A DNA stretch of 64,000 nucleotides from Mycolicibacterium hodleri (GTDB lineage: Bacteria > Actinomycetota > Actinomycetes > Mycobacteriales > Mycobacteriaceae): assembly GCF_006439015.1 (NCBI RefSeq), contig NZ_RCZG01000012.1, positions 150,512 through 214,511 of the forward strand. Reading direction: 5' to 3'. The notes under the pieces were generated by a model, which was given only the letters and a program-made list of their open reading frames with translations, was not told the DNA's origin and made no database searches. Below are positions 39,622 through 47,886 of the stretch, one piece after another. A program made the translations under genes and the position numbers. Each line of letters begins with the position of its first letter. Within the stretch, counting starts at the first letter, position 1.

Positions 39622-40128
39622 ATGCCGCGTTCCTTCGACATGGCAGCCGAATACGACGGCACAGTCGAGCAGATCCACCAAGCCTTCGGTGATGAGCGGT
39701 ATTGGATCGAACGGCTGATCAGCTCCGGCGCCGACGAGACGACCTTGGATTCGATCACCTGGAATGCCGCGGGCGGGATCGACGTCATCACCACCCAAAC
39801 GCTGCGAGCCGACAGACTGCCCGGCGTCGTCACCCAGTTCCACCGCGGCGACCTGAGCTTCGTGCGCGAGGAGACATGGACCCCGCTGACCGACGGGCGT
39901 GCCACGGCCATCGTCAAGGGCTCGATACCACGGGCACCCGCCAGCCTGTCCGGTACCGCGGTGCTCGCGCCCGCAGGCACCGGGTCGCGGTTGGAGTTCA
40001 CCGCCAGCGTCGAGGTTCGTATCCCGCTCGTCGGCGGCAAGGTCGAGAACTTCGTCGGCAGTCGGCTGGTCGAACTCCTGACGGCCGAACAGAACTTCAC
40101 CACGGCGTGGATCAGGGAGAACGCCTGA
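39622..40128 (+). CDS. DUF2505 (SRPBCC-like) protein (Rv0481c-like), 168 aa
   Basis: A helix-grip protein: MPRSFDMAAEYDGTVEQIHQ at the start, a beta-rich middle, and a long C-terminal helix NFVGSRLVELLTAEQNFTTAW. The family probably binds a hydrophobic ligand; nothing further is known. It is conserved beside murB in mycobacteria. The gap to the methyltransferase gene is short and is filled by the start of a repeat array. Confidence 0.85.
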   Translation: MPRSFDMAAEYDGTVEQIHQAFGDERYWIERLISSGADETTLDSITWNAAGGIDVITTQTLRADRLPGVVTQFHRGDLSFVREETWTPLTDGRATAIVKGSIPRAPASLSGTAVLAPAGTGSRLEFTASVEVRIPLVGGKVENFVGSRLVELLTAEQNFTTAWIRENA

Positions 40129-40150
40129 CGACGGGCTAAAATTCGTGGCC

Positions 40151-40258
40151 ATGGCGCCGGTGGGCAGGAGCGCAGCGACCCGGGAGATGGCGCCGGTGGG
40201 CAGGAGCGCAGCGACCCGGGAGATGACGCCGGTGGGCAGGAGCGCAGCGACCCGGGAA
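40151..40258 (+). repeat. Three in-frame tandem copies of the 36-bp element at a gene start
   Basis: Units at 40151-40186, 40187-40222 and 40223-40258 differ by single bases (third unit ATGACG for ATGGCG, final GAA for GAG). Core of the unit: GTGGGCAGGAGCGCAGCGAC. A degenerate fourth unit begins at 40259. Each unit supplies a start codon and a ribosome-binding-like GGGAG. Confidence 0.95.
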
Positions 40259-41053
40259 ATGGCGCCGGTGGGGCAGCTGACCCGGGGGACGACCGGTTAC
40301 AACCGATTGCGGCGCAGTGATCGCTGGCTGGTGCACGCGCCGCGGGTGCGGGCGGCACTTCTCTCGGCCGCCCAGCCGCTGGTGGTCGATCTGGGGTACG
40401 GCGCACTTCCCGTGACGACGCTGGAGCTGGCGGCACGTCTGCGGGCGGTACGGCCCGACGTGCGGGTGGTCGGACTGGAGATCCATCCCGAGCGCGTGCA
40501 CGCGGCACGCGCCGCCATCGAAGGCATCACGCCCGACGACGTCGAATTCGGGCTCGGCGGCTTCGAACTGGCTGGACTGCAACCAGTTCTGGTGCGCGCG
40601 TTCAACGTGCTTCGCCAGTATCACGTCGACGACGTTGCCAATGCATGGACACAGATGCGGACGCGGCTGGCGCCGGGCGGGCTGATAGTCGACGGCACGT
40701 GCGACGAACTCGGCCGACGCTGCTGCTGGGTGCTCATCGACGACACCGGGCCGGTGAGCCTGACGGTGGCGTGTGACCCGTTCGCGATCGACACGCCGTC
40801 GGATCTCGCGGAACGGCTGCCCAAGGTCCTGATCCATCACAACGTGCCAGGCCAACCGATCCACGGCCTGCTGACGGCGGCCGACCGCGCGTGGGCCGCT
40901 GCAGCGGGGCACGGGGTGTTCGGACCGCGGGTGCGCTGGCGGGCGATGCTGGAGTCACTGGCTACCGATGGCTACCCCGTCGAGCCGCCGCGGCGTCGGC
41001 TCCGCGACGGCGTCCTCTCTGTTCCGTGGTCCGCGGTCGCCCCGCTCGGTTGA
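40151..41053 (+). CDS. SAM-dependent methyltransferase with repeated N-terminus, 300 aa
   Basis: A class I methyltransferase-like protein. PLVVDLGYGALPVTTLELAA is the SAM motif I, VRVVGLEIHPERVHAAR motif II, and APGGLIVDGTCDELGRR lies late in the fold. Its first 36 residues are three 12-residue copies of MAPVGRSAATRE, from a 36-bp in-frame repeat. Each copy begins with an ATG preceded by a GGGAG- or GGGAA-type sequence, so initiation could occur at 40151, 40187, 40223 or 40259. The fourth ATG gives a 264-residue protein and may be the ancestral start. Substrate unknown. Confidence 0.8.
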   Translation: MAPVGRSAATREMAPVGRSAATREMTPVGRSAATREMAPVGQLTRGTTGYNRLRRSDRWLVHAPRVRAALLSAAQPLVVDLGYGALPVTTLELAARLRAVRPDVRVVGLEIHPERVHAARAAIEGITPDDVEFGLGGFELAGLQPVLVRAFNVLRQYHVDDVANAWTQMRTRLAPGGLIVDGTCDELGRRCCWVLIDDTGPVSLTVACDPFAIDTPSDLAERLPKVLIHHNVPGQPIHGLLTAADRAWAAAAGHGVFGPRVRWRAMLESLATDGYPVEPPRRRLRDGVLSVPWSAVAPLG

Positions 41054-41307
41054 GTAGACCTGCTACTGCGACTCGACTTTCGCCTCGGCGAGTGCGGGTT
41101 CCTCGGTCGCAGGCTCGAAGTCGGCCAGTGCCACCCAGATTGCGCACCGCCACCGACACCGTGGCCAGGATGGCGCCGTTCTGCGGTGCTCATCGAGGCG
41201 CAAACGATTCCGCATAGCACGATGATCCTCAGTCTTGATCGTCAAGAGCGCCGCAACACTCCCCGGCAGCCGGGCTGGACCGGTTGGCCCGGGGGCCCTA
41301 GCCTGGC

Positions 41308-42126
41308 ATGGTGCGGATTGCCTTGGCGCAGATCACGAGCGGCGCCGACCCGTCGGCCAACCTCGGCCTCGTCGAGGACTACACCCGGCGCGCCGCCGAC
41401 GCGGGCGCGAGCATGGTGCTGTTCCCCGAGGCCACCATGTCCCGCTTCGGGGTGCCGTTGAAGCCGATTGCCGAGCCACTCGACGGCCCGTGGGCGTCGG
41501 GGGTGCGTTCCATTGCGGAGCGCTCCGACATCGTTGTCGTGGCAGGAATGTTCTGCCCCGGTGACGACGGCCGAGTCACCAACACCCTGGTGGCTGCGGG
41601 TCGGGGCGTCGACGCGCACTACCATAAGATTCACCTCTACGACGCGTTCGGATTCACCGAATCCCGCACCGTTGCACCAGGTTTCGATCCCGTGACGATA
41701 ACCGTCGACGGGGTCGGCGTCGGACTGACCACCTGCTACGACATCCGCTTCCCCGAACTCTTCGTCGAACTCGCCAACCGCGGCGCACAGATCGTCACGG
41801 TGCATGCGTCGTGGGGGTCCGGTCCCGGCAAGCTCGAGCAATGGACGCTGCTGGCGCGGGCCCGTGCGCTCGACTCCACCAGCGTCGTCGTCGCCGTCGA
41901 CCAGGCCTACCCGGGCGACGAGATCGCTGCCGTTGGTCCGACGGGTGTCGGCGGCAGCCTGGTCTGCTCCCCCACCGGTGACGTGGTGGCCGCGGCGGGA
42001 AGGGATTCGCAGCTTCTGCTCGTCGACGTCGACCTCGATCCCGTCGAGAAGGCCCGCGACACCATTGCGGTGCTGCGCAACCGCGCCGAGTTCGCTCAGT
42101 CGGGTAGGGCACAATCGCTGGGGTGA
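41308..42126 (+). CDS. Nitrilase-superfamily amidohydrolase (Rv0480c-like), 272 aa
   Basis: A carbon-nitrogen hydrolase with the catalytic triad Glu41 (MVLFPEATMSRFG), Lys107 (HYHKIHLYD) and Cys143 (GLTTCYDIRFPE). Related to Nit/omega-amidase and deaminated-glutathione amidase types; the exact substrate is not determined. The ATG at 41308 follows a 254-base gap without a clear gene; a GTG one codon on is possible. Its stop overlaps the start of the next gene (GTGA). Confidence 0.9.
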   Translation: MVRIALAQITSGADPSANLGLVEDYTRRAADAGASMVLFPEATMSRFGVPLKPIAEPLDGPWASGVRSIAERSDIVVVAGMFCPGDDGRVTNTLVAAGRGVDAHYHKIHLYDAFGFTESRTVAPGFDPVTITVDGVGVGLTTCYDIRFPELFVELANRGAQIVTVHASWGSGPGKLEQWTLLARARALDSTSVVVAVDQAYPGDEIAAVGPTGVGGSLVCSPTGDVVAAAGRDSQLLLVDVDLDPVEKARDTIAVLRNRAEFAQSGRAQSLG

Positions 42127-43052
42127 CCGACCCCTCCGATCCCTGGGCCCGCTCCGCTCAACAGCCACCTCAGCCGTATCAGCCCCACCCCGGCAACCCG
42201 ACCGGGCCGCAGTACGGCGGGCCACCGACGCAGGGACCGCCGACGCAGGGGTATCCGCCTTCGGGTCCACCCACGGCCGGGCCGTCAGCGGACGAGACTG
42301 AGCCGGGGGGCAGGTTCACGCGCTTCGTCCGCGATCCGCTGTCGATCGTGCTCGTCGTCGTCATCGTGCTCGCACTCGGTGCCGCGGGACTGATCGGCGG
42401 CGAGATCTACGCCCGCCACCGAGGCGACCAGGTAGTCTCCGCGGCCGTCAGTTGCGTCGTACAGGACACCGCGACGGCTTCATTCGGCGCGATGCCCCCG
42501 TTCCTGTGGCAGCACATGACGAAGCACTACGACAACATCTCGGTCACGACGGCGGGCAACCAGATCCGCGAGATCAAGGGCATGAAGGCCGAGATCAACA
42601 TCAACGACATCCGGCTGCAGAACAATGGCACCTCGACGGGCACGATCGGCGCGCTCAACGCCACCCTCTCGTGGAGCACCGAGGGCATTTCGCAGACCAT
42701 CCAGAACTCGATCCCGATCATCGGCAGCTTCGTCTCCGGGGTCAAGACAAACCCGTCGGACGGCACCATCGAGTTGCAGGCGGCGCTCGGCAGCATCGTC
42801 GTCAAACCCGAAGTCGTGGACAACGGCGTCGCTCTGCAGGTGCAGAAGTTGACCGGCCTCGGCTTCACGCTGCCGCGCGAGACCGTGCAACCCGCACTCG
42901 ACGCGTTCAGCGGACAGCTGACCAAGAACTACCCGCTGGGCATCCACGCCGACAGCGTCGAGGTCACCGATACCGGCGTGATCGCCAAGTTCTCGACGCA
43001 GAACGCCTCGATGCCCGCCAGCGATCAGGATCCCTGCTTCGCGGGCCTTTAA
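42123..43052 (+). CDS. DUF2993 (LmeA-family-like) membrane-anchored protein (Rv0479c-like), 309 aa
   Basis: The N-terminus (1-55) is a Pro/Gln/Gly-rich cytoplasmic tail. A membrane helix at about 72-94 (PLSIVLVVVIVLALGAAGLIGG) precedes an extracytoplasmic domain. The later part, with EIKGMKAEININDIRLQNNG, TVQPALDAFSGQLTKNYPLG and VTDTGVIAKFS, fits the lipid-binding DUF2993 fold seen in LmeA, the mannosyltransferase-promoting cell-envelope protein. A role in lipomannan maturation is only a family-based guess. GTG start coupled to the nitrilase gene. Its stop overlaps the convergent deoC stop by three bases. Confidence 0.82.
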   Translation: MTDPSDPWARSAQQPPQPYQPHPGNPTGPQYGGPPTQGPPTQGYPPSGPPTAGPSADETEPGGRFTRFVRDPLSIVLVVVIVLALGAAGLIGGEIYARHRGDQVVSAAVSCVVQDTATASFGAMPPFLWQHMTKHYDNISVTTAGNQIREIKGMKAEININDIRLQNNGTSTGTIGALNATLSWSTEGISQTIQNSIPIIGSFVSGVKTNPSDGTIELQAALGSIVVKPEVVDNGVALQVQKLTGLGFTLPRETVQPALDAFSGQLTKNYPLGIHADSVEVTDTGVIAKFSTQNASMPASDQDPCFAGL

Positions 43053-43771
43053 GAATTCAGTCCGTCCAGCACCGCGCGCGTTCCGGACAAACCCAACCGG
43101 GTCGCGCCGGCGTTCAGCATCGCGATGGCATCCGTGGCGGAGCGAATGCCGCCGCTGGCCTTGACCTCGACTGTCGGCCCGACAGCGCCGGCCATGATCT
43201 CGACGGCGCGGACCGACGCCCCGCCAGCGGGGTGGAAGCCGGTCGACGTCTTGACGAACTCGGCGTCCGCCTCCGCCGCCGCCATGCACACGTCCACCAA
43301 TGTCTGCTCGCCCGCCAGATCCAACAACGCCGCCGATTCCACGATCACCTTCAGCACCGAGTCGGGGACGGCCGCTCGGACCGCCGCGATGTCGGCGCGA
43401 ACCGAGTCGAAGTCGCCCCGGACCGCCGACCCGACGTCGATGACCATGTCGACCTCGTCTGCGCCCGCCGCCACGGCGAGCGCGGCCTCGTGTGCCTTGA
43501 TCTCCGATACGTGCTTGCCGGAAGGGAATCCGACGACGGTCGCGATGAGCGTGCCGACTGACTGTGCGCGCCTGGCTGCGGCGACCATCGACGGCGAGAC
43601 GCACACCGCATACACGCCGAGATCCGAAGCCTCCTCGAGGAGGGATGCGACGTCGACCTCAGTGGCCTCGGGCTTCAGAAGGGTGTGGTCGACCATCTGG
43701 GCGACGACGTCCCTGCTCCAGACGTGCTGGTCAATTTCCCCCGGTCGCTGCGCTCCTGCCCGCTGGTCCAT
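43049..43771 (-). CDS. deoC: Deoxyribose-phosphate aldolase, 240 aa
   Basis: A class I aldolase cleaving 2-deoxyribose-5-phosphate to acetaldehyde and glyceraldehyde-3-phosphate. The Schiff-base Lys174 is in EFVKTSTGFHPAGG, the proton-relay Lys204 in VEVKASGGIRS, and VDHTLLKPEAT opens the barrel. The first about 15 residues (MDQRAGAQRPGEIDQ) are absent from M. tuberculosis DeoC and are encoded by a copy of the 36-bp element. ATG 43771 shares its A with the TGA of the upstream gene (ATGA-type coupling); a longer upstream frame is not favoured. Confidence 0.94.
   Translation of the reverse strand: MDQRAGAQRPGEIDQHVWSRDVVAQMVDHTLLKPEATEVDVASLLEEASDLGVYAVCVSPSMVAAARRAQSVGTLIATVVGFPSGKHVSEIKAHEAALAVAAGADEVDMVIDVGSAVRGDFDSVRADIAAVRAAVPDSVLKVIVESAALLDLAGEQTLVDVCMAAAEADAEFVKTSTGFHPAGGASVRAVEIMAGAVGPTVEVKASGGIRSATDAIAMLNAGATRLGLSGTRAVLDGLNS
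43735..43766 (-). repeat. Copy of the dispersed 36-bp element at the deoC start
   Basis: The reverse strand reads CGGGCAGGAGCGCAGCGACC followed by GGGGGAAA. It is close to both the hemA-upstream unit and the methyltransferase unit. It provides the first codons of deoC after its ATG and overlaps the coupling junction with the upstream gene. Confidence 0.7.
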
Positions 43772-44211
43772 CAGAACGGTTCCTCCGTTCCACCCGGGTT
43801 GCACCGCGCGTCGACCATCGTCTCGTCGTCGACCACCGGCCGCCAGGGCTCGAGGTTCCAGCTCGTCTTACCGGGCTCGACGATCTCGGCGAAGCTCCAG
43901 TGGCACATGAACTGCTCGCGCATCCCGGGGAGGTCGGCGTCGGGTGACAGCGCCAGTACCTCGGTCCACGCCTCGTCACCTTGGACGGCGTTGTTCAACT
44001 CACGGGCCGCCACCCGACCCGACGGGGTCGGGTAGACACGCAGACTGGACAGGTCACCCCAGTGCGACCACTGCGCGTGATCGACGAAGGGCGGGCTGGC
44101 GATGGGCTCCGCTCCGGCGGTCGCGGCGGTGATGGGGACAAGGCCCACGGATGTCAGCGCACCCGCCACGACGAACATCGACGCGAGGAAGGTCGCAGGC
44201 CGTCCCGGCAT
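43771..44211 (-). CDS. Secreted protein (Rv0477-like), 146 aa
   Basis: An N-terminal signal peptide (MPGRPATFLASMFVVAGALT...) ends near ATAGAEPIASP, suggesting cleavage after AGA. The mature part has two cysteines (REQFMCHWSF and DARCNPGG) that could form a disulphide, and a C-terminal WNLEPWRPVVDD motif. It fits the DUF2599-type secreted mycobacterial protein. ATG 44211, five bases after the DUF2516 stop; the TGA is shared with the deoC start. Function unknown. Confidence 0.85.
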   Translation of the reverse strand: MPGRPATFLASMFVVAGALTSVGLVPITAATAGAEPIASPPFVDHAQWSHWGDLSSLRVYPTPSGRVAARELNNAVQGDEAWTEVLALSPDADLPGMREQFMCHWSFAEIVEPGKTSWNLEPWRPVVDDETMVDARCNPGGTEEPF

Positions 44212-44215
44212 GGCG

Positions 44216-44497
44216 CTAACGGGATTTCCCCTGGACTTCGAGAATCTTGGGCCGGACGTCAACCAGGTAGATGCCGATCGCACACGCCGCGATGGCCGAG
44301 CCGACCGGCGGCGGAAGGAACACGCCCACCAGTCCGGTACCGCCGAGGATGGCCAGCCAGATCGGCTTGCTGAGCTTCTCGGCCGCGGGATAGGCATCGG
44401 TGCGCTGAATCGCCGCGTGGACGAAGGCGTAGATCCCCACCAGCAGCACGCCCACCTGAATGGCGAAGAGGACGTAACTCGCTAGGTCCTGAAGCAT
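44216..44497 (-). CDS. DUF2516 membrane protein (Rv0476-like), 93 aa
   Basis: A small membrane protein with a first helix at about 9-29 (VLFAIQVGVLLVGIYAFVHA) and a second hydrophobic region at about 47-76 (IWLAILGGTGLVGVFLPPPV, then AIAACAIGIYLVDV). It carries the polar loop IQRTDAYPAAEKLSKP typical of DUF2516. The ATG at 44497 is preferred over the preceding GTG. It follows hbhA on the same strand by 76 bases, the same order as in M. tuberculosis. Confidence 0.85.
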   Translation of the reverse strand: MLQDLASYVLFAIQVGVLLVGIYAFVHAAIQRTDAYPAAEKLSKPIWLAILGGTGLVGVFLPPPVGSAIAACAIGIYLVDVRPKILEVQGKSR

Positions 44498-44573
44498 CAC
44501 ACTCCAAGCCTAGGCGGGTTACGTCCCCTCAGTCGACTCGGCCTTCGGGGCCAGTCGCGCCCAATGGGCATCG

Positions 44574-45209
44574 TTACTTCTGCGTCACCTTCTTGGCGGG
44601 CGCCTTGGCCGGAGCCTTCTTCGCGGGGGCCTTCTTGGCGGGGGCCTTCTTGGCCGGCGCCTTCTTGGCGGGGACCCGCTCGGCAGCGTCCTTCACGGTG
44701 TCTCCGGCCTCGTCGGCTCGCTTCGGGAGCTCGCGGCCGACCAGCTTGGCCGCACGCTCGCCGACGGCGCGAGTCTGGCTGGCGACGGTGCCCAGCGCAT
44801 CCTGGGTCAGCTCGACGGCCTGGTCGGTCACGCTCTCGACGCGGTTGGCGGCCTCACCGATCGCCGGCTGGCTGCGGAGACGGTTCAGCGCTTCCTCACC
44901 GCGCTCGACGAGCTTGTTGTACTGGGCGGTGGCAGCCTCGGCGTAGCCTTCGGCGGCCTTGCGCAGCTCTTCGGAGCTCAGCTTCTCGCGCAACTCGGCG
45001 ACCTGCGTGGGCAGCTCTTCCTGCAGCTTGTTGAGCTGGGCGCGACGCTCTTCCGCGCGTGTCGACGCCTCGGTGCGGGCCTCATCGGCCCGCTCGCGCA
45101 GGCTGGCGACGATCTCGTTCACGGTGGCGAGCGCGAGATCCGCGGCGCCGACGGCGGCGAGCAGCGGGGCTTTCAGGTCTTCAACGGTGGGCTGGTTCTT
45201 CTCGGCCAT
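44574..45209 (-). CDS. hbhA: Heparin-binding haemagglutinin HbhA, 211 aa
   Basis: A surface adhesin binding sulphated glycans on host cells. It is almost entirely alpha-helical: an N-terminal segment (PTVEDLKAPLLAAVGAADLA) may act as membrane-associated helix, and residues 35-125 form a long coiled coil (RERADEARTEASTRAEERRA). The C-terminus is the Lys/Ala/Pro heparin-binding domain with five KKAPA-type repeats, ending KKVTQK. The protein is longer than the 199-aa M. tuberculosis form. ATG 45209 has AAGGGA at proper spacing; an ATG three codons upstream lies too close to it. Confidence 0.93.
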   Translation of the reverse strand: MAEKNQPTVEDLKAPLLAAVGAADLALATVNEIVASLRERADEARTEASTRAEERRAQLNKLQEELPTQVAELREKLSSEELRKAAEGYAEAATAQYNKLVERGEEALNRLRSQPAIGEAANRVESVTDQAVELTQDALGTVASQTRAVGERAAKLVGRELPKRADEAGDTVKDAAERVPAKKAPAKKAPAKKAPAKKAPAKAPAKKVTQK

Positions 45210-45267
45210 GTTCTTCATTCCCTTCGAACTTCGATTTCGGTTTGGCTGATCAGCAGTGATTCGGATG

Positions 45268-45660
45268 TCAGTCAGTGGCTGGCTCCTCATCCATAGCTTC
45301 GTTCTGTTCCCGGAACGAGGTGTAGATGTCGAGCAGCACTTGCTTCTGCCGCTCGGTGATGGCGGTGTCCATGACGATCGCGTCTCGGACCTCGCTCGGC
45401 TCGCTGGGCTCGAGAAGTCCCGCCCTCACGTAGAGCACGTCCGCGGAGACCCTGAGCGCCTTGGCGATCTGGTTGAGAACCTCCGCGGAGGGCTTTCGCA
45501 GTCCCCTCTCGATCTGGCTGAGGTAGGGATTGCTGACGCCGGCCTTCTCCGCCAACTGCCGCACCGAAACCTGCGCAAGTTCGCGCTGGCTACGGATGAA
45601 GCCTCCGATGTCCTGCGCAGCGGTGGACACGACGGCGGCGAGGTTTTCGTCTTGCGACAC
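45268..45660 (-). CDS. XRE-family transcriptional regulator (Rv0474-like), 130 aa
   Basis: A Cro/CI-type helix-turn-helix (about 19-75): IRSQRELAQVSVRQLAEKAG, VSNPYLSQIERGLRKPSAEV, LNQIAKALRVSADVLYVRAG. The C-terminal part is acidic and short. GTG 45660 is preceded by AGGAAGGGGAA, a strong ribosome-binding site. Upstream at 45719-45748 lies a long inverted repeat that fits an autoregulatory operator. It precedes hbhA by 58 bases and may share its transcript. Confidence 0.9.
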   Translation of the reverse strand: MSQDENLAAVVSTAAQDIGGFIRSQRELAQVSVRQLAEKAGVSNPYLSQIERGLRKPSAEVLNQIAKALRVSADVLYVRAGLLEPSEPSEVRDAIVMDTAITERQKQVLLDIYTSFREQNEAMDEEPATD

Positions 45661-45718
45661 GTCGGTTCCCCTTCCTGCGTCGGTACCCGAATTGCTTCGA
45701 ACACCACCGTAGGACGGA

Positions 45719-45748
45719 GTGCTAACTATTGCAAGCGCTTGTTAGCAC
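45719..45748. promoter_or_regulatory. Inverted repeat upstream of the XRE gene, candidate operator
   Basis: GTGCTAAC (45719-45726) and GTTAGCAC (45741-45748) are perfect complements across 14 bases that include the palindrome AAGCGCTT (45733-45740). It lies 58-88 bases before the XRE start, between that gene and the DUF445 stop. The same GCTAAC/GTTAGC half-sites appear upstream of icl. Confidence 0.45.
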
Positions 45749-45760
45749 AGCATCTACCGG

Positions 45761-47089
45761 TCAGAAGAGAAGCTGCGCCACCGTATAGATGACCAACCCG
45801 GCGAGCGACCCGACGACAGTGCCGTTGATCCGGATGAATTGCAGGTCACGGCCCACGTGCAGCTCGATACGCTCGCTCGCCATGTCCGCATCCCAGCGCT
45901 CGATGGTCTCGGTGATGATCGCTGTGATCTCCGTCCCATACTGCTCAACCAGGTGTTGAGCGGCGCGCACGATCCAGTTGTCGACCTTGTCGCGCAGCTT
46001 GGCGTCATCCCTCAACGACTCCCCGATGTGCACCACTGAGTCGGCGATCCTGGTCCGCAGGGTGGACGTCGGATCGTCGACCGATTCCATGAAGATGCGC
46101 TTGGCCGTGGTCCAGGCCGTCTCCGCGGCCCTGGCCACTTCGTCGCGGGCCATGATCTGGTCCTTGACCTTCTCGGCGCGCGCGATCGTCGCCTCGTCGT
46201 TCTGAAGGTCCTCGGCGAACTCGAACAGGAACTTCGTCGCCGACTGTCGCAGTTCGTGGTCTGGATTGCGCCGCACCTTGTCGGTGAAGTCCATCAACTC
46301 CCGGTGGATGCGGTCACCCACGAGGCTGTCGACCCATCGCGGCGTCCACGTCGGAGAGTCCCGCTCAATCACGCGCTCGATGATCTCGTCGGCACCCAGC
46401 GACCACTCGAACGCCCGGTCGGCCAGCAGCTGCAGCAGCGCCTCCTGGCGGTGCTCCGCCAACATGCTCGACAGCACGCGGCCGACCGGCGGACCCCACT
46501 GCGGTTGGGCGATGCGCTTGACGATCATCTTGTCGAGCACCTGCTGCACGTCGTCGTCGCGCAGCATCTCCACCACCACCTGCAATACGGTCGACGCCTC
46601 GGCCGCCACCCGCTCCGCGTTTCTCTGGTCGGCGAGCCACTTGCCCGTGCGGTCCGCCACCTCAGCCTCGCGGACCTTGGTCTCGACCACTTCGGGTGAC
46701 ATGAAATTCTCCCGCACGAACGTGCCGAGGCCCTCTCCGAGCTGATCCTTCTTGCGCTTGATGATCGCGGTGTGCGGGATCGGTATTCCCAGGGGATGCT
46801 TGAACAACGCCGTGACAGCGAACCAGTCCGCCAACGCACCGACCATGCCCGCCTCGGCGGCCGCCCGGACATAGCCGACCCAGCCCGGCGCGCCCTGGGA
46901 CTGCGCCCAGGTGGAGACCAGGAAGACGACCGTCGCGCCGAGGAGGAAGCTGAGCGCGACGAGCTTCATGTTGCGTAGCCCCCGGCGCCGCTCGGCGTCC
47001 GCAGCCGAGTCCACGCCAGCAATCGATTCGGCAAAGCTCGCCCGCTGGCTGGAGCTGGTTCTGTGCACCACTCCCCCATCATTCCGCAT
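45761..47089 (-). CDS. DUF445 membrane protein (Rv0473-like), 442 aa
   Basis: Two N-terminal hydrophobic segments (about 41-60, LVALSFLLGATVVFLVSTWA; about 69-95 with AAEAGMVGALADWFAVTALF, the DUF445 signature) precede a large helical domain with repeated amphipathic helices. A last membrane segment ends the protein (VVGSLAGLVIYTVAQLLF). The family is membrane-associated and of unknown function. The ATG at 47089 was chosen; a GTG pair some six codons later is possible. It is divergent from the TetR gene. Confidence 0.85.
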   Translation of the reverse strand: MRNDGGVVHRTSSSQRASFAESIAGVDSAADAERRRGLRNMKLVALSFLLGATVVFLVSTWAQSQGAPGWVGYVRAAAEAGMVGALADWFAVTALFKHPLGIPIPHTAIIKRKKDQLGEGLGTFVRENFMSPEVVETKVREAEVADRTGKWLADQRNAERVAAEASTVLQVVVEMLRDDDVQQVLDKMIVKRIAQPQWGPPVGRVLSSMLAEHRQEALLQLLADRAFEWSLGADEIIERVIERDSPTWTPRWVDSLVGDRIHRELMDFTDKVRRNPDHELRQSATKFLFEFAEDLQNDEATIARAEKVKDQIMARDEVARAAETAWTTAKRIFMESVDDPTSTLRTRIADSVVHIGESLRDDAKLRDKVDNWIVRAAQHLVEQYGTEITAIITETIERWDADMASERIELHVGRDLQFIRINGTVVGSLAGLVIYTVAQLLF

Positions 47090-47177
47090 GGCGTCACCGG
47101 CAGCCCCGTCCCACCGAGGCAACCGGCAGCTACCGCCGTATCATCTACTCCGAACGAGGGAATGAGAAACGGCGGAA

Positions 47178-47882
47178 GTGGCACACCAGACCCCGGCCGG
47201 CCCGGCAAAGGCCGATGGGCGCAAACGGCGCTGGCACCAGCACAAAGTCGACCGGCGCAACGAACTGGTCGACGGCACGCTGGACGCCATCCGACGACGC
47301 GGCAGCAATGTGAGCATGGACGAGATCGCCGCCGAAATCGGTGTGTCCAAGACCGTTCTGTACCGCTATTTCGTCGACAAGAACGACCTGACGACCGCTG
47401 TGATGATGCGCTTCGCGCAAACCACGCTGATCCCCAACATGGCTGCGGCACTGACCTCGAACCTCGACGGATACGACCTGACCCGCGAGATCATCCGCGT
47501 CTACGTCGACACCGTCGCGGCCGAGCCGGAGATCTACCCCTTCGTGATGGCCAACAGCTCGGCGAGCAAGAGCAAGGCAGTGGCCGACTCAGAGCAGATC
47601 ATCGCTCGCATGCTCGGCGTGATGCTGCGCAGACGGATGGCCGTGGCCGGCATGGACACCAGGGGCGCCCAGCCGTGGGCGTTCATGATCGTCGGCGGCG
47701 TGCAACTGGCCACCCACTCTTGGATGTCACACCCCCGGATGACGGCCGACGAGCTGATCGACTACCTCACGATGCTGTCGTGGAACGCGTTGCGCGGCAT
47801 CGTCGAAGCGAACGGGTCACTGGAGAACTTCAACTCGATTCCGCATCCGTCCCCGATACTGCCGTCTCAACTGCTTGACTGA
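47178..47882 (+). CDS. TetR-family transcriptional regulator (Rv0472c-like), 234 aa
   Basis: The N-terminus is basic (KADGRKRRWHQHKVDRRNEL); the HTH lies at about 30-75 with MDEIAAEIGVSKTVLYRYFV. The C-terminal domain (QTTLIPNMAAALTSNLDGYD...) matches regulators of the conserved Rv0472c type. GTG 47178, with CGGCGGAA just before it. Its target may be the divergent DUF445 gene 88 bases away or the following PPK2 gene. Ligand unknown. Confidence 0.9.
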   Translation: MAHQTPAGPAKADGRKRRWHQHKVDRRNELVDGTLDAIRRRGSNVSMDEIAAEIGVSKTVLYRYFVDKNDLTTAVMMRFAQTTLIPNMAAALTSNLDGYDLTREIIRVYVDTVAAEPEIYPFVMANSSASKSKAVADSEQIIARMLGVMLRRRMAVAGMDTRGAQPWAFMIVGGVQLATHSWMSHPRMTADELIDYLTMLSWNALRGIVEANGSLENFNSIPHPSPILPSQLLD

Positions 47883-47886
47883 CGGG

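Noticed and set aside
41063..41245. 60-codon minus-strand frame in the gap before the nitrilase gene, ending LADFEPATEEPALAEAKVESQ
   Set aside because: The acidic tail looks protein-like, but the N-terminal half is Arg-rich and random-looking, with no ribosome-binding site or known homologue. It may be a remnant; not supported as a gene.
45719..45748. Possible CIRCE (HrcA) element because it contains GAGTGCTAA and TTAGCAC
   Set aside because: CIRCE arms run TTAGCACTC-N9-GAGTGCTAA; here the arms are in the opposite order and spacing differs. Treated as an XRE operator candidate instead.
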